Shown: in pieces, positions 26,734 to 34,867 of the stretch
Layout: the number at the start of each line of letters is the position of its first letter
Numbering within the stretch: the first letter of the stretch is position 1
The notes under the pieces: model-generated
Databases searched by the model: none
Told to the model about the DNA's origin: nothing
The model's input: the letters and a program-made list of their open reading frames with translations, nothing else
Source of the DNA: Scleromatobacter sp038243995
GTDB lineage: Bacteria > Pseudomonadota > Gammaproteobacteria > Burkholderiales > Burkholderiaceae_C
Length of the DNA: 64,000 bases
Assembly: GCA_038243995.1 (NCBI GenBank)
Contig: JBBRTV010000014.1
Location: 62,001-126,000 of the forward strand
Direction: 5' to 3'
Made by a program: the position numbers and the translations under genes

Positions 26734-28869
26734 TCAGTCGGCGAAGACGCCGTCGCGCTCGGCCAGGTTCACGATCACGTGCGCGGGTTCGAAACGCGCC
26801 CCGTGCGCCGCCGCGAGCTCGCGCGCGCGCGCGACGAAGCGGCGTGCGCCCATCGCGTTGATGAACTGCAGCGCCCCGCCCTGGAACGGCGCGAAGCCCC
26901 AGCCAAGGATGGAGCCGACGTTGGCGTCGGCCACCGAACGCAGCACGCCTTCCTCGACGCAGCGCGCGGCCTCGTTGGCCTGCACGAAGAGCAGGCGGTC
27001 GATCAACTCGCCCTGCGTCGGCTGGTGCGGCGCGACCGGGAACATCTGCGCCAGGCCCGGCCAGAGGCTGCGGCCGCTGTCGGTCCAGTCATAGAAGCCG
27101 AGATTGGCCTTGCGGCCGATGCGCCCGAGCTCGCACATCTGGCGCAGCACCGATTCGCCGGGATGCTCGACATAGGGCAGGCCGGCCTCGGCCAGGTCCT
27201 TGCGGGTCTGGTCGGCGACGTGCAGCGCCAGCGAGAGCGAGACCTCGTCCTGCAACGCCAGCGGCGGCATGGGCATGCCCGCCTGCAGGCCGGCCGCCTC
27301 GATGTGGCGCGGGTGCACGCCTTCCTTCACGAGCGCCAGGCCTTCCATGACGTAGGTCGCGAACACGCGGCTCGTGTAGAAGCCGCGCGCGTCGTTGACG
27401 ACGATGGGCGTCTTGCCGATCTGGCGCACGAAATCGAAGCTGCGCGCGAGGCTCGCGTCGTCGGTCTGCGCGCCGACGATGATCTCGACCAGCGGCATCT
27501 TGTCCACCGGCGAGAAGAAATGCAGGCCGATGAACTGCGTCGGTCGCACGCTGGCCTGCGCGAGGCTCGTGATGGGCAGCGTCGACGTGTTGGACGCGAA
27601 GATCGCGTCCGACGGCAACTGCAGTTCCGCCAGTCGCGTGACCTCGGCCTTGACCGCGCGATCCTCGAACACGGCCTCGATGACGAGGTCGCAGCCGGCG
27701 AGATCCTCGAAGCGGACGGTCGGCGTGATGCGCGCGAGCACGGCGTCGCGCCGGGCCGGCGTCATGTGGCCGCGGCGCACCGCCTTGTCCAACAGGCCTT
27801 GAGCGTAGGCGCGGCCGCGCACCGCATTGTCGGGCGAGGTGTCGAGCAGCATCACGTCGATGCCCGCCTTGGCCGACACATAGGCGATGCCCGCGCCCAT
27901 CATGCCGGCGCCGAGGATGCCGAGCCGGCGCACCGGCTGCGGCTCGCTGCCGGACGGTCGCGACGCGCCGCGCTCGATCGCGTTGAGCTGGTACCAGAGC
28001 GTGCCGATCAGGTTGCGCGATTCCTGCGACATCGCGCAGGCCGCGAAGTAGCGCGACTCGATCTCGAGCGCGGCGTCGAACGAGACGAGGCCGCCTTCGA
28101 ACACCGCCGACAGGATGTGCGTCAGGGCGGGGTAGTTGCCGTAGCTCTTCGCGCAGGCCATGGCCGGCGCGATCGAGAACAGCTGCGCGATGGCCGGGCT
28201 GCGCGAATCGCCGCCGGGATAACGGAATTTCGGCGCGTCCCACGGCTGCCTGGGCGCCGGATTGGCGAGGATCCAGGCGCGCGCCTGGTCGAGCAGTTCT
28301 TGCGCGCTGGCGGCGAGCGCATCGACGAGCCCGCTGGAGAGCGCCTGCGCGGCGCGCACGTCCGTGCCTTCGCCTATCCATTGCAGCGCCTGCTGCATGC
28401 CGACCAGGCGCGGCAGGCGCTGCGTGCCGCCGCCTCCGGGCAACAAGCCGAGCTTGACTTCGGGCAGGCCCAGGCGCGCGTTGCCATCGTCGAGCACGAT
28501 GCGGTGGTGACAGGCGAGGGCGATCTCCAGCCCGCCGCCCAGGCACTTGCCGCGGATCGCGGCGACCACGGGCTTGCCGCTCGCCTCCATCTTGCGCAGC
28601 ACGGCCTTGAAGCGCATCGATTCGTCGAAGGCCTCCTGGGCGGACGCGAGCGCGCGCAGGCGGTCGACGTCGGCGCCGGCGAGGAAATCCTTCTTGCCGG
28701 TGGCCAGGACCAGCCCCTTGATGGCGGGATCGGTCGCCAGGCGGTCGACGAGCGCGGACAGCGGCCCGGCGAGCTCGTCGTTCAGGACGTTCATCGAGCG
28801 GCCGGGGAGATCCATCGTGGCGATGGCGATGCCGTCGGCGTCGACGGCGATGTTCAGTGCGCTGGACAT
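26734..28869 (-). CDS. enoyl-CoA hydratase / 3-hydroxyacyl-CoA dehydrogenase (FadB/FadJ-like)
   Basis: 711-residue bifunctional beta-oxidation enzyme. The N-terminal crotonase half (about 1-200) has FLAGADVDRL, GGGLEIALACHHRI and GLPEVKLGLLPGGGGTQRLP with the catalytic Glu. The C-terminal half has the NAD-binding motif GILGAGMMGAGIAYVSAKAG, FASNTSTLPIT and GLHFFSPVDKMPLVEII, which carries the dehydrogenase His. It hydrates enoyl-CoA and oxidises 3-hydroxyacyl-CoA, feeding the thiolase encoded two bases upstream. Size and fusion order fit FadB/FadJ. In this context it would shorten the acyl-CoA left after the carboxylase branch. Confidence 0.93.
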   Translation of the reverse strand: MSSALNIAVDADGIAIATMDLPGRSMNVLNDELAGPLSALVDRLATDPAIKGLVLATGKKDFLAGADVDRLRALASAQEAFDESMRFKAVLRKMEASGKPVVAAIRGKCLGGGLEIALACHHRIVLDDGNARLGLPEVKLGLLPGGGGTQRLPRLVGMQQALQWIGEGTDVRAAQALSSGLVDALAASAQELLDQARAWILANPAPRQPWDAPKFRYPGGDSRSPAIAQLFSIAPAMACAKSYGNYPALTHILSAVFEGGLVSFDAALEIESRYFAACAMSQESRNLIGTLWYQLNAIERGASRPSGSEPQPVRRLGILGAGMMGAGIAYVSAKAGIDVMLLDTSPDNAVRGRAYAQGLLDKAVRRGHMTPARRDAVLARITPTVRFEDLAGCDLVIEAVFEDRAVKAEVTRLAELQLPSDAIFASNTSTLPITSLAQASVRPTQFIGLHFFSPVDKMPLVEIIVGAQTDDASLARSFDFVRQIGKTPIVVNDARGFYTSRVFATYVMEGLALVKEGVHPRHIEAAGLQAGMPMPPLALQDEVSLSLALHVADQTRKDLAEAGLPYVEHPGESVLRQMCELGRIGRKANLGFYDWTDSGRSLWPGLAQMFPVAPHQPTQGELIDRLLFVQANEAARCVEEGVLRSVADANVGSILGWGFAPFQGGALQFINAMGARRFVARARELAAAHGARFEPAHVIVNLAERDGVFAD

Positions 28870-28871
28870 GT

Positions 28872-30077
28872 TCAGATCCTCTCGATCACGGTCGCGATGC
28901 CCATGCCGCCGCCCACGCACAGCGTGGCGCAGCCGAGCGCCAGGTCGCGGCGTTCCAGTTCGTCGAGCAAGGTGCCCAGGATGATGCAGCCCGTGGCGCC
29001 CAGCGGATGGCCGAGCGCGATGGCGCCGCCGTTGACGTTGACGCGGTCGAGCGAGACATCGAGATCGCGCGCCGTCTTCATCGGCACGACGGCGAAGGCC
29101 TCGTTGATCTCCCACAGGTCGATGTCGCGCGCCGCGAGGCCGGCCCTGGCCAGCGCCTTGCGGCAGGCGGGCGTCGGGCCCGTGAGCATGATGGTCGGCT
29201 CGGAGCCGATCACCGCGACGCTGCGGATGCGGGCGCGCGGGCGCAGCCCGGCGCGCTCGCCCGCCGCGCGCGAGCCGACGAGCATCAGCGCCGCGCCGTC
29301 GACGATGCCGGAGGCATTGCCGGCGTGATGGACGTGCGCGATCGTCTCGACGGTCGTGTACTTGCGCAGCGCGGTCGCGTCGAAGCCCATGCTGCCCATG
29401 GCCGCGAACGACGGCTCGAGCTTGCCCATGGCCTCCAGCGTCGCGTGCGCGCGGATCGTCTCGTCCTCGGCCAGCATCGTCAGGCCGGCGATGTCGAGCA
29501 CCGGCACCACCGAGCGCCGGAAGTGGCCGGCCGCGCGCGCCGCAGCGGCGCGCTGGTGCGATTGCAGCGCGTAGGCGTCGAGGTCGGCGCGCGTGAAGCC
29601 TTCGAGGGTCGCGATCAGGTCGGCGCTGATGCCCTGCGGCACAAAGCCCAGGGCCTGGTTGACGCGCGGATCCATGAACCACGCGCCGCCGTCGCTGCCC
29701 ATGGCCCAGCGGCTCATCGACTCGACGCCACCCGCGACGACGAAATCCTCGAAGCCGCTCGCCACCTTGGCGGCGGCGAGGTTCACCGCTTCCAGGCCCG
29801 ACGCGCAGAAGCGCGACAGGGTGACGCCGGCGACGCTCTCGGCCCAGCCGGCGTCGAGCACCGCGGTGCGCGCGATGTCGGCGCCTTGCTCGCCCACGGG
29901 CGTGACGCAGCCGAGCACGACGTCGTCGACGCGGGCGGTGTCGAGATCGAGTCGCTCCTGCAGGCTTTGCAGCAGGCCGCGCAGCAGCCACACCGGCGAC
30001 GCCTGGTGCAGGCTGCCGTCCTTCTTGCCTTTGCCGCGCGGGGTGCGGACGTGGTCGTAGATCAGGGCGTCGGTCAT
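28872..30077 (-). CDS. acetyl-CoA C-acyltransferase (thiolase)
   Basis: 401-residue type II/I thiolase that cleaves 3-ketoacyl-CoA with CoA to acetyl-CoA and a shortened acyl-CoA. The acylated Cys is in SRFCASGLEAVN, the NEAFAVV motif and ALGHPLGATG give the catalytic His region, and LCVGGGMGIA carries the second Cys. It has a GGAAAG ribosome site and starts 49 bases after the MerR stop, across a strong hairpin. It precedes the FadB-like gene by two bases, so the pair acts as a beta-oxidation module. Confidence 0.95.
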   Translation of the reverse strand: MTDALIYDHVRTPRGKGKKDGSLHQASPVWLLRGLLQSLQERLDLDTARVDDVVLGCVTPVGEQGADIARTAVLDAGWAESVAGVTLSRFCASGLEAVNLAAAKVASGFEDFVVAGGVESMSRWAMGSDGGAWFMDPRVNQALGFVPQGISADLIATLEGFTRADLDAYALQSHQRAAAARAAGHFRRSVVPVLDIAGLTMLAEDETIRAHATLEAMGKLEPSFAAMGSMGFDATALRKYTTVETIAHVHHAGNASGIVDGAALMLVGSRAAGERAGLRPRARIRSVAVIGSEPTIMLTGPTPACRKALARAGLAARDIDLWEINEAFAVVPMKTARDLDVSLDRVNVNGGAIALGHPLGATGCIILGTLLDELERRDLALGCATLCVGGGMGIATVIERI

Positions 30078-30103
30078 CGTCTTTCCAGGAACAGGGGGGA
30101 CAT

Positions 30104-30125
30104 CGGCCGGCCGCGGGGCCGGCCG
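30104..30125 (-). terminator. hairpin between the MerR gene and the thiolase
   Basis: A nine-base perfect G+C stem (CGGCCGGCC and complement) with a GCGG loop lies one base past the MerR stop. It may partly terminate the SCP2-MerR transcript, leaving thiolase and FadB expression to read-through or to a separate promoter. No U-tract is present. Confidence 0.5.
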
Positions 30126-30126
30126 G

Positions 30127-30585
30127 CTACTTCTCGAGGCCGCGCCTGACGCTGGCGTTGATCACGCGCAGCTCGGCCAGCGACGCGTCGATGTGGGCGC
30201 GCTTCTGCTCGAGCTCGGCGATCGCCTTCGACGTCTTGTCGAGCACGTACTTCATCTGCACGCTGCGGCCTTCGCCGTGCGCGCCGTAGAGATCGAGGTA
30301 GTGCTTGATTTCCGCCAGCGACGTGCCGATCGCCTTCGCGCGCAGGATGAGCGAGAGCCGCGCCCGGTCGCGCCGCGTGTAGACGCGCGTGCCGTTGACG
30401 CGGCGCGGCGAGAGCAGCTCCTTGTCTTCGTAGAAGCGGATCGCGCGGGGCGAGATGTCGAACTCGCGGCACAGTTCGGTGATGCCGAACAGCTCGCCGG
30501 CATCGTCGCTGCGATGGTCGGCGACGACCTCGTCGGCGGTCTGCTTGCGCTGCGCGACGACGCGGGAGGGCATGGAAACGGACAT
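30127..30585 (-). CDS. MerR-family transcriptional regulator (LiuR-like)
   Basis: 152-residue MerR regulator, likely controlling the acyl-CoA genes on both sides. The helix-turn-helix and wing are ITELCREFDISPRAIRFYED, VYTRRDRARLSLILRAKAIG and SLAEIKHYLDLY, followed by a dimerisation helix (KAIAELEQKRAHIDASLAEL). There is no Cys-rich metal site, so the effector is probably a CoA thioester, as for LiuR of branched-chain amino acid catabolism. The ATG at 30585 is used; one four codons later is possible. It lies 14 bases after the SCP2 gene. The perfect palindrome at 31040-31053 is the obvious operator candidate. Confidence 0.85.
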   Translation of the reverse strand: MSVSMPSRVVAQRKQTADEVVADHRSDDAGELFGITELCREFDISPRAIRFYEDKELLSPRRVNGTRVYTRRDRARLSLILRAKAIGTSLAEIKHYLDLYGAHGEGRSVQMKYVLDKTSKAIAELEQKRAHIDASLAELRVINASVRRGLEK

Positions 30586-30599
30586 CCCGGTCGGCGGCG

Positions 30600-30899
30600 C
30601 TAGACGATGCGCTGGAGTTTCAGGGCGACGCTCATGTCGCCCGTCACCTTGAACTTGCCCATCATGAAGCCGGTGGTCGGCTCGAGTTCGCCGGAGAGCA
30701 GGTCGCCGAGCGTGTCGATGCCGAGCGACACGGTGCAGTCGGCAGGCGCCGCCGCGTCGTTCGAGATGCCGTTGGGCACCCTGGTCGCGTCGACGACCAC
30801 GACGCCGTCCGTGCCGCAATCGAACTTCAGCACGGCGCCCAGGCCGCTGTCGTGGCCGACCTTGGTGCGCAATTGATCGGTGGCGGTCTGGATGTCCAT
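30600..30899 (-). CDS. SCP2 sterol-binding domain protein
   Basis: 99-residue lipid/acyl-CoA-binding protein consisting of a single SCP2 domain. The strands VLKFDCGTDGVVVVDATRV and SLGIDTLGDLLSGELEPTTG, ending FMMGKFKVTGDMSVALKL, are typical. Free SCP2 domains often sit beside thiolases and beta-oxidation genes and are thought to hold hydrophobic acyl-CoAs. It is the first gene of the leftward unit, transcribed from the region of the palindrome, and precedes the MerR gene by 14 bases. Confidence 0.85.
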   Translation of the reverse strand: MDIQTATDQLRTKVGHDSGLGAVLKFDCGTDGVVVVDATRVPNGISNDAAAPADCTVSLGIDTLGDLLSGELEPTTGFMMGKFKVTGDMSVALKLQRIV

Positions 30900-31038
30900 G
30901 AGTGCGCTTTCGTTGGAGCTGAGGTGGGCGACCCGCGGCGCGGGCGTGCGGCCGGCGGGAGGTGGGAGGTGGGAACGCGGTGATGCTATCCGGCAGGAGC
31001 CACGCAGACATCAGTGTAATTCCTGATACGGCATCAGG

Positions 31039-31069
31039 TTGACGTTAACGTCACCATGCAGCCTAATGC
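31039..31069 (+). promoter_or_regulatory. possible promoter of the rightward acyl-CoA operon
   Basis: A -35-like TTGACG (31039-31044) and a -10-like TAATGC (31064-31069) are separated by 19 bases, the long spacing typical of promoters activated by MerR proteins. The start of transcription would be near 31076, about 32 bases before the SDR ATG. The palindrome overlaps the -35 box. The -10 match is only fair, so this is a proposal. Confidence 0.4.
31040..31053. promoter_or_regulatory. perfect palindrome, candidate MerR/LiuR operator
   Basis: A 14-base perfect palindrome TGACGTTAACGTCA lies in the 208-base divergent region between the SCP2 gene and the SDR gene. The core ACGTTAACGT agrees with my recollection of the LiuR consensus in proteobacteria. 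A second inverted repeat, CCTGAT-N5-ATCAGG, is at 31022-31038 just beside it. Both would suit control of the two divergent units by the MerR regulator encoded next to them. Confidence 0.65.
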
Positions 31070-31107
31070 GGCAACCCTCACCGGCAGATGTCCAGGACTC
31101 CCGACAG

Positions 31108-32064
31108 ATGACGACAGACTCCCCCGCTCCGGCCGCCGCGCCGACACCCCGCGTCGATGCGCCGCCCCCGTCCCGCTATCGCAGCGTGTTCGTGCCGGGC
31201 CTGTTCGCCGGCCAGCGCATCTGGGTCACGGGTGGCGGCTCCGGCATCGGCCGCGCGGTCGCGCACGAACTGGCCTCGCTGGGGGCGCAGGTCGTCATCA
31301 GCGGCCGCAGCGTCGACAAGCTGGAGCGCGTCGCGGCCGAGATCCGCGAGGACGGCGGCGCGTGCGCCTGGCGCGCGTTCGACATCCGCGACGAGGACGC
31401 GGTCAAGGCGCAGGTCGCCGACGTCGTCGAGAACGAAGGCCCGGTGCACGGTCTCGTCAACAACGCCGGCGGCCAGTTCCCTGCGCCCATGATGGCCATC
31501 AGCAAGCGCGGCTTCGAAGCGGTGGTCGCCAACAACCTCACGGGCGGCTTCCTGATGATGCGCGAGCTGTTCCTGCAGAGCTTCCAGCAACGCGGCGGGG
31601 CCATCGTCAACATGACGGCCGATTTCCGCAACGGCATGCCCGGCATGGCGCACTCGGGCGCGGCGCGCGCCGGCATGAGCAACCTGACGATGACGGCCTC
31701 GTTCGAGTGGGCCTCCTTCGGCGTGCGCGTCAATGCCGTGGCGCCGGGCTGGATCGCCTCCAGCGGCATGGACACCTACGGCGGCGCGATGCGCGCCATG
31801 ATCCCCAAGCTGAAGAAGCACGTGCCGCTGCGCCGCCTCGGGCTCGAGGCCGAGGTCAGCGCGGCGATCGTGTTCCTGCTCTCTCCGGCGGCCGCTTTCA
31901 TCACCGGCGTCACCTTGCAGATCGACGGCGGAGCCTCCCTCGGCTCGCCGTTGTTCCCGGCGGTGGACCACGCCAAGTCGGTGCCGTTCGACGGCTTCCA
32001 TCGGGCTGCGACGCCCGAAGTCCTGCAAGCCACGGACACGGCCGCCGCGCCGGCGCCGCGCTGA
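31108..32064 (+). CDS. SDR-family oxidoreductase, trans-2-enoyl-CoA reductase-like (AtuB-position)
   Basis: 318-residue short-chain dehydrogenase/reductase. The Rossmann motif is TGGGSGIGRAVAHELA and LVNNAGG is conserved. At the usual YxxxK site it reads AHSGAARAGM, so the classical Tyr and Lys are both absent. The same HSGAARAG block occurs in peroxisomal trans-2-enoyl-CoA reductases (PECR), so an enoyl- or dienoyl-CoA reductase role is more likely than alcohol oxidation. It is the first gene of the rightward operon, and its stop overlaps the next start (TGATG). An SDR in this position matches AtuB in Pseudomonas citronellol catabolism. The start follows the promoter-like region and lies inside longer non-ATG frames, which are rejected. 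Confidence 0.85.
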   Translation: MTTDSPAPAAAPTPRVDAPPPSRYRSVFVPGLFAGQRIWVTGGGSGIGRAVAHELASLGAQVVISGRSVDKLERVAAEIREDGGACAWRAFDIRDEDAVKAQVADVVENEGPVHGLVNNAGGQFPAPMMAISKRGFEAVVANNLTGGFLMMRELFLQSFQQRGGAIVNMTADFRNGMPGMAHSGAARAGMSNLTMTASFEWASFGVRVNAVAPGWIASSGMDTYGGAMRAMIPKLKKHVPLRRLGLEAEVSAAIVFLLSPAAAFITGVTLQIDGGASLGSPLFPAVDHAKSVPFDGFHRAATPEVLQATDTAAAPAPR

Positions 32065-33674
32065 TGCCCGCGCTGGTCTCGAAGCTGAGCCCGAAGTCGG
32101 CCGCGTTCGTCGCGAACGCGACCCGCATGGCCGAGCGGCTGGACGCGGTGCGCGCGTTGGAGCGCAAGGTGGTCGACGAGAGCGCCTCGAAGCGCGCGAA
32201 GTTCGAGAGCCGCGGCCAGTTGCTGCCGCGCGAGCGCGTCGCGCAACTGCTCGACGCGGGCAGCGGCTTCCTCGAGCTGTCGCCGCTCGCCGGCCTGGGC
32301 ATGCACGACGACGACGGCCGCAAGTCGGTGCAGGGCGGCGGCAGCATCGTCGGCATCGGGCTGGTCGCCGGCAAGCGCGTGCTGGTCTCTGCGAGCGACA
32401 GCGCGCTCAAGGGCGGGACGGTCTCGCCGATGGGCCTGCGCAAGGCGCTGCGCGCCCAGGCCGTCGCGCTCGAGAACAAGCTGCCGCTGATCTACCTCGT
32501 CGAATCCGGCGGCGCCAACCTCATGTACCAGAGCGAGATGTTCGTCGAGGGCGGCCGCAGCTTCGCCAACCAGGCGCGGCTGTCGGCCGCCGGCATCCCG
32601 CAGATCGCCGTCGTGCACGGATCCTCGACCGCGGGCGGTGCCTACCTGCCGGGCCTGTCCGACTACGTGGTGCTGGTGCGCGGCCGCTCCAGCATCTATC
32701 TCGCCGGGCCGCCGCTGGTCAAGGCCGCCATCGGAGAGGACGCCACCGACGACGAACTCGGTGGTGCGCAGACGCATGCCGAAATCACCGGCCTGGGCGA
32801 GTACCTGACCGAGAACGACGCCCACGCGATCGCGCTGGCCCGCGAGCTGGTCGACAAGCTGCAGTGGGAGGTGGCGCCCGCCGCGGGGCCGTTCGCCGCG
32901 CCGCTGTTCGACGCCGAGGAACTGATGGGCGTGGTGCCCGCGGACGATCGCGAGCCCTACGACGTGCGCGAGGTCGTCGCGCGGCTGGTCGACGGATCCG
33001 ACTTCCTCGAGTTCAAGCCCGGCTTCGGCGCGGACACCGTCTGCGGCCATGCGCGCGTCGAAGGACGACTCGTCGGCGTGCTGGGCAACAACGGACCGAT
33101 CCAGCCGAGCGGCGCCAACAAGGCGGCGCAGTTCATCCAGCTGTGCGACCAGTCGGGCACGCCGCTCGTGTTCCTGCAGAACACGACCGGCTACATGGTC
33201 GGCTCCGCCGCCGAGCGCGGGGGCGCCATCAAGCACGGCGCGAAGATGATCCAGGCGGTTGCCAACGCCCGCGTGCCCAAGTTCACCTTCGTGATCGGCG
33301 GCTCGTTCGGCGCCGGCAACTACGGCATGTGCGGGCGCGGGTTCGATCCGCGCTTCATCTTCAGCTGGCCCTGCGCGCGCACCGCCGTGATGGGTGGCGC
33401 GCAGGCGGCGAAGGTGATGGAGATCGTCGGCGCGGCCAAGCTGGCCCGCGCCGGCGCCCCGCTGAACGATGACGCGCTGAAGGCCATGGGCGAGCAGCTG
33501 CGCCAGCGCATCGACCGCGAGTCGGACGTGCTGTTCGGCACCGCCCGGTTGTGGGACGACGGCATCGTCGACCCGCGCGACACGCGCCGCATCCTCGGCC
33601 TCGCCCTGGCGCTGGCGCACGAAGCCGAGGCGCGCACGTTGCGCGGCAACACCTTCGGCGTGGCGCGGTTCTAG
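32064..33674 (+). CDS. acyl-CoA carboxylase carboxyltransferase beta subunit (AtuC/LiuB-like)
   Basis: 536-residue carboxyltransferase that moves CO2 from biotin to an unsaturated branched acyl-CoA. Two crotonase-fold halves are clear: the N-half with GGSIVGIGLVAGKRVLVSAS and YLVESGGANLMYQSEMFVEG, and the C-half with TPLVFLQNTTGYMVGSAAER and FVIGGSFGAGNYGMCGRGFD. Length fits MCC and geranyl-CoA carboxylase beta subunits (about 535). The stretch MYQSEMFVEGGRSFANQARL differs from the LPLQADVFPDREHFGRIFYN pattern I recall for methylcrotonyl-CoA carboxylase, which favours a different acyl substrate. It pairs with the biotin carboxylase/BCCP gene at 35793. Its start overlaps the SDR stop by one base. 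Confidence 0.93.
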   Translation: MPALVSKLSPKSAAFVANATRMAERLDAVRALERKVVDESASKRAKFESRGQLLPRERVAQLLDAGSGFLELSPLAGLGMHDDDGRKSVQGGGSIVGIGLVAGKRVLVSASDSALKGGTVSPMGLRKALRAQAVALENKLPLIYLVESGGANLMYQSEMFVEGGRSFANQARLSAAGIPQIAVVHGSSTAGGAYLPGLSDYVVLVRGRSSIYLAGPPLVKAAIGEDATDDELGGAQTHAEITGLGEYLTENDAHAIALARELVDKLQWEVAPAAGPFAAPLFDAEELMGVVPADDREPYDVREVVARLVDGSDFLEFKPGFGADTVCGHARVEGRLVGVLGNNGPIQPSGANKAAQFIQLCDQSGTPLVFLQNTTGYMVGSAAERGGAIKHGAKMIQAVANARVPKFTFVIGGSFGAGNYGMCGRGFDPRFIFSWPCARTAVMGGAQAAKVMEIVGAAKLARAGAPLNDDALKAMGEQLRQRIDRESDVLFGTARLWDDGIVDPRDTRRILGLALALAHEAEARTLRGNTFGVARF

Positions 33675-33712
33675 CACCTTCTTTCCAGACAACGACGACA
33701 CGAGACGACACC

Positions 33713-34867
33713 ATGAATTTCACCGCCGAGCATCGCGCCCTGTCAGACACCGTCACCCGCTTCGTGGAGAAGGAGCTGAACCCGTTCGTCCCGCAGTGGG
33801 AGGCCGACGAGATCTATCCCGCGCACGCCGTCTTCAGGAAGCTCGGCGCGCTCGGCCTGCTGGGCCTGAAGTACCCCGAGGAGTTCGGCGGCGCCGGCCT
33901 CGATTTCAGCTACTCGCTGACGATGGCCGAGGCGCTCGGCAACTGCGCCTGCGGCGGCGTGCCGATGTCGATCGGCGTGCACACCGACATGTGCACCCCC
34001 GCGCTCGCGCGCTTCGGCTCCGACGAGCTGCGGCGCGAATGGCTCGCCCCGTCGATCGCCGGCGAGCTCGTCGGCTGCGTCGCGGTGAGCGAGCCGGGCG
34101 GCGGCTCCGACGTCGCCGCGCTGAAGACGACCGCGCGCAAGGATGGCGGCGACTACATCATCGACGGCAGCAAGATGTGGATCACCAACGGCCTGCAGGC
34201 CGACTGGTGCTGCCTGCTCGCCAACACCAGCGACGGTCCGGTGCACAAGAACAAGAGCCTGATCATCGTGCCGATGAACCTGCCCGGGATCACGAAGCAG
34301 AAGATCCACAAGATCGGCATGGATTCGTCCGACACCGCGCAGCTGTTCTTCGACGGCGTGCGCGTGCCGCAGCGCTACCTGATCGGCCAGGAAGGCATGG
34401 GCTTCGCGTTCCAGATGATGCAGTTCCAGGAGGAGCGGATGTGGGGCGCCGCGTCGTCGCTGCGCGGCCTCGACCGGCTGATCGACCTGACCATAGCCTA
34501 CACGCGCGATCGCAAGGCCTTCGGCAAGAGCATCCTCGACAATCAGGTCGTGCACTTCCGCCTCGCCGAGCTGCGCACCGAGGTGGCGGCGCTGCGCGCG
34601 CTGACCTACCAGGCGTGCGAGCTCTACATCTCCGGCAAGGACGTGACCAAGCTCGCGTCGATGGCCAAGCTCAAGTGCGGACGCCTGTCGCGCGAGGTCG
34701 CCGACAGCTGCCTGCAGTACTGGGGCGGCATGGGCTTCACGCGCGACAACCCGATCTCGCAGGCCTACCGCGACTCGCGCCTGGTCTCCATCGGCGGCGG
34801 CGCCGACGAGGTGATGCTGGGCATCATCTGCAAGCTGGAAGGGACGCTGCCCAAGGGGGCGCACTGA
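33713..34867 (+). CDS. acyl-CoA dehydrogenase (AtuD/IVD-like)
   Basis: 384-residue FAD-dependent acyl-CoA dehydrogenase, introducing a 2,3-double bond. FAD and substrate motifs are CVAVSEPGGGSDVAALKTTA, KMWITNGLQADW, YTRDRKAFGKSI and LQYWGGMGFTRDNPISQAYR. At the end it reads IGGGADEVMLGII, where medium-chain enzymes have YEGTSEIQ with the catalytic Glu. The alternative Glu position in the QEERMWGAAS helix matches the location used by long-chain and isovaleryl-type enzymes, so the catalytic base is probably there. In the atu pathway this step makes geranyl-CoA from citronellyl-CoA before carboxylation. It is followed immediately by the hydratase gene. Confidence 0.92.
   Translation: MNFTAEHRALSDTVTRFVEKELNPFVPQWEADEIYPAHAVFRKLGALGLLGLKYPEEFGGAGLDFSYSLTMAEALGNCACGGVPMSIGVHTDMCTPALARFGSDELRREWLAPSIAGELVGCVAVSEPGGGSDVAALKTTARKDGGDYIIDGSKMWITNGLQADWCCLLANTSDGPVHKNKSLIIVPMNLPGITKQKIHKIGMDSSDTAQLFFDGVRVPQRYLIGQEGMGFAFQMMQFQEERMWGAASSLRGLDRLIDLTIAYTRDRKAFGKSILDNQVVHFRLAELRTEVAALRALTYQACELYISGKDVTKLASMAKLKCGRLSREVADSCLQYWGGMGFTRDNPISQAYRDSRLVSIGGGADEVMLGIICKLEGTLPKGAH

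Noticed and set aside
31039..31107. N-terminal extension of the SDR from a TTG start
   Set aside because: It would place the palindrome and promoter inside the gene, and the added residues are not conserved-looking.
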